Shown here one piece after another: positions 5,461 through 6,357 of a DNA stretch of 6,357 nucleotides (the stretch's first letter is position 1; each line of letters begins with the position of its first letter). The notes beneath the pieces were generated by a model that was given only the letters and a program-made list of their open reading frames with translations, ran no database searches and had not been told where the DNA came from. A program made the position numbers and the translations under genes. Location of the stretch: assembly GCA_023128035.1 (NCBI GenBank), contig JAGMES010000219.1, positions 1 through 6,357 on the forward strand. Direction: 5' to 3'. This stretch comes from Halanaerobiales bacterium. GTDB lineage: Bacteria; Bacillota_F; Halanaerobiia; DY22613.

Positions 5461-6330
5461 TTATTCCTTCAAATTATTTCTAATTACATCTGCAAGTCTT
5501 TCAACATATGGATAACTAAATAAAGAGTCATGATCTCCTTGTATTTTACAGAAACTAACATTACCATAAGTCATTTCACTCCAGGCTTCGAGAGTGAATT
5601 TTGGTAGATTATTTTCCTCTGCCTTGATCACAAAAATGTCAGTTTCTATGATAATTTTTAGTTCCTGACCCAATTTTTTTTGACACAAATAATCAACATT
5701 TTCTTTAACTGTTCTCTCATTTTGAATATCAGCATATTCATCCTTTGTTATTTTATTTTTGTATTCCTCTATATCTGGCCAATAATTCATCGGATTCGCA
5801 TGTTTGCTTTTAGTTACTTTTCTAGTTCTATTCTTTAATAATTTAAGCGGTCTCAGTATTTTACTCTTTCTTTGTAAGTGTTTTACAAAATTATCTGGAA
5901 ACAAAACATTCTCATCTATAAGTATCAGTTTTTCAATCTCCACACCCCGTTCTTCGAGCATCTCTACCATTTTATAAGCTAACCAATTTCCCCAACAGAA
6001 CCCACCAATAATATATGGGCCAGTAGGTTGTATAGCTTTGATCTCACAAATGTAGTCTGTTACCATTTCCTCTATAGTTTCTGGTAATTTTGTTTTCTTC
6101 AACAATCCTTTTGTCTGTATTCCATAAAAGTTATAGTCAGCGTCAAGAAGTTTGGCAAGTTCTTTATACTGATAAATAATTCCTTCCCGATTATGAATAA
6201 CGAATATATTTTTCTTATCCTCGTTAGGTTTATTTAAGCCAACAATACATTCTAAATCACTAAATGGATTTTCCATAAAAAGATCATTAGCAATTTCTGC
6301 AATGGTTGGACTCAAAAACAACTCGCTCAT
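5461..6330 (-). CDS. Thioesterase, C-terminal piece of a nonribosomal peptide/polyketide synthetase (carrier-domain end + TE)
   Basis: A 289-aa frame. Residues 3-16 (ELFLSPTIAEIAND) match the last helix of peptidyl/acyl carrier domains, which normally read LF-x-x-PTIA-x-LA. Residues about 40-289 form an alpha/beta-hydrolase thioesterase that would release the finished chain from the synthetase by hydrolysis or cyclisation. The nucleophile elbow is G-F-C-W-G, so the nucleophile is Cys112 instead of Ser; a GxCxG elbow occurs in part of this family. The expected acid is Asp139 (LILIDE) and the base His267 (GDHDSLF), so the triad is complete. The ATG at 6330 has only AGGAT three bases upstream, a poor ribosome binding site, and an in-frame TAA lies at 6354-6352. 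Since the protein starts mid-carrier domain, it may be the 3' end of a synthetase gene separated by a stop or frameshift, or a re-started stand-alone gene. The substrate cannot be told. A terminator follows within 20 nt. Confidence 0.85.
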   Translation of the reverse strand: MSELFLSPTIAEIANDLFMENPFSDLECIVGLNKPNEDKKNIFVIHNREGIIYQYKELAKLLDADYNFYGIQTKGLLKKTKLPETIEEMVTDYICEIKAIQPTGPYIIGGFCWGNWLAYKMVEMLEERGVEIEKLILIDENVLFPDNFVKHLQRKSKILRPLKLLKNRTRKVTKSKHANPMNYWPDIEEYKNKITKDEYADIQNERTVKENVDYLCQKKLGQELKIIIETDIFVIKAEENNLPKFTLEAWSEMTYGNVSFCKIQGDHDSLFSYPYVERLADVIRNNLKE

Positions 6331-6357
6331 AGATCCTACATTCCCGTGAAATTATAC

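Noticed and set aside
1..6357. CRISPR array, tRNA, rRNA, complete insertion sequence
   Set aside because: No regularly spaced repeats, no tRNA-like cloverleaf or rRNA motifs, and no transposase frame were seen on either strand.

Overview
This is an AT-rich window of about 6.4 kb with every recognisable gene on the minus strand. AAGGAGG-type ribosome binding sites, GTG and TTG starts, short T-tract terminators, lipoboxes of the L-[AS]-G-C kind and the protein types present point to a low-GC Bacillota (Clostridia- or Halanaerobiia-like). I cannot name the species. In transcription order the window runs from high to low coordinates.

Right end (6357-5417): the C-terminal end of a nonribosomal peptide or polyketide synthetase, namely the last turn of a carrier domain followed by a complete thioesterase with a Cys nucleophile. 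It has an in-frame stop just upstream and its own terminator. Next (5366-4119) comes a compact two-gene unit: a near-consensus promoter, a TPR-repeat protein with no DNA-binding domain, and, 31 nt downstream, a 49-residue peptide with a Sec signal peptide and a TTG start, then a terminator. I read this as a candidate Rap/Phr-like (RRNPP-type) peptide-signalling pair beside a biosynthetic locus. It is the most interesting item in the window.

Middle (4118-2487): a degenerate stretch. It holds an orphan minus-strand terminator, a small ORF broken by a stop, a DJ-1/PfpI gene that has lost its N-terminal half, and a GNAT acetyltransferase gene inactivated by one frameshift and one nonsense codon. 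A shared palindromic repeat (TTCATGAA followed by AAAGTCACTTT) lies at both sides of this decayed block. A strong bidirectional terminator closes it.

Left end (2346-1): two tandem, paralogous lipoprotein genes in one probable operon. The first is complete (662 aa) with duplicated N-terminal beta domains, an Fn3-like domain and a TolB/PD40-type beta-propeller. The second runs off the window. A G7 run and a T7 run lie in the presumed promoter of this operon.
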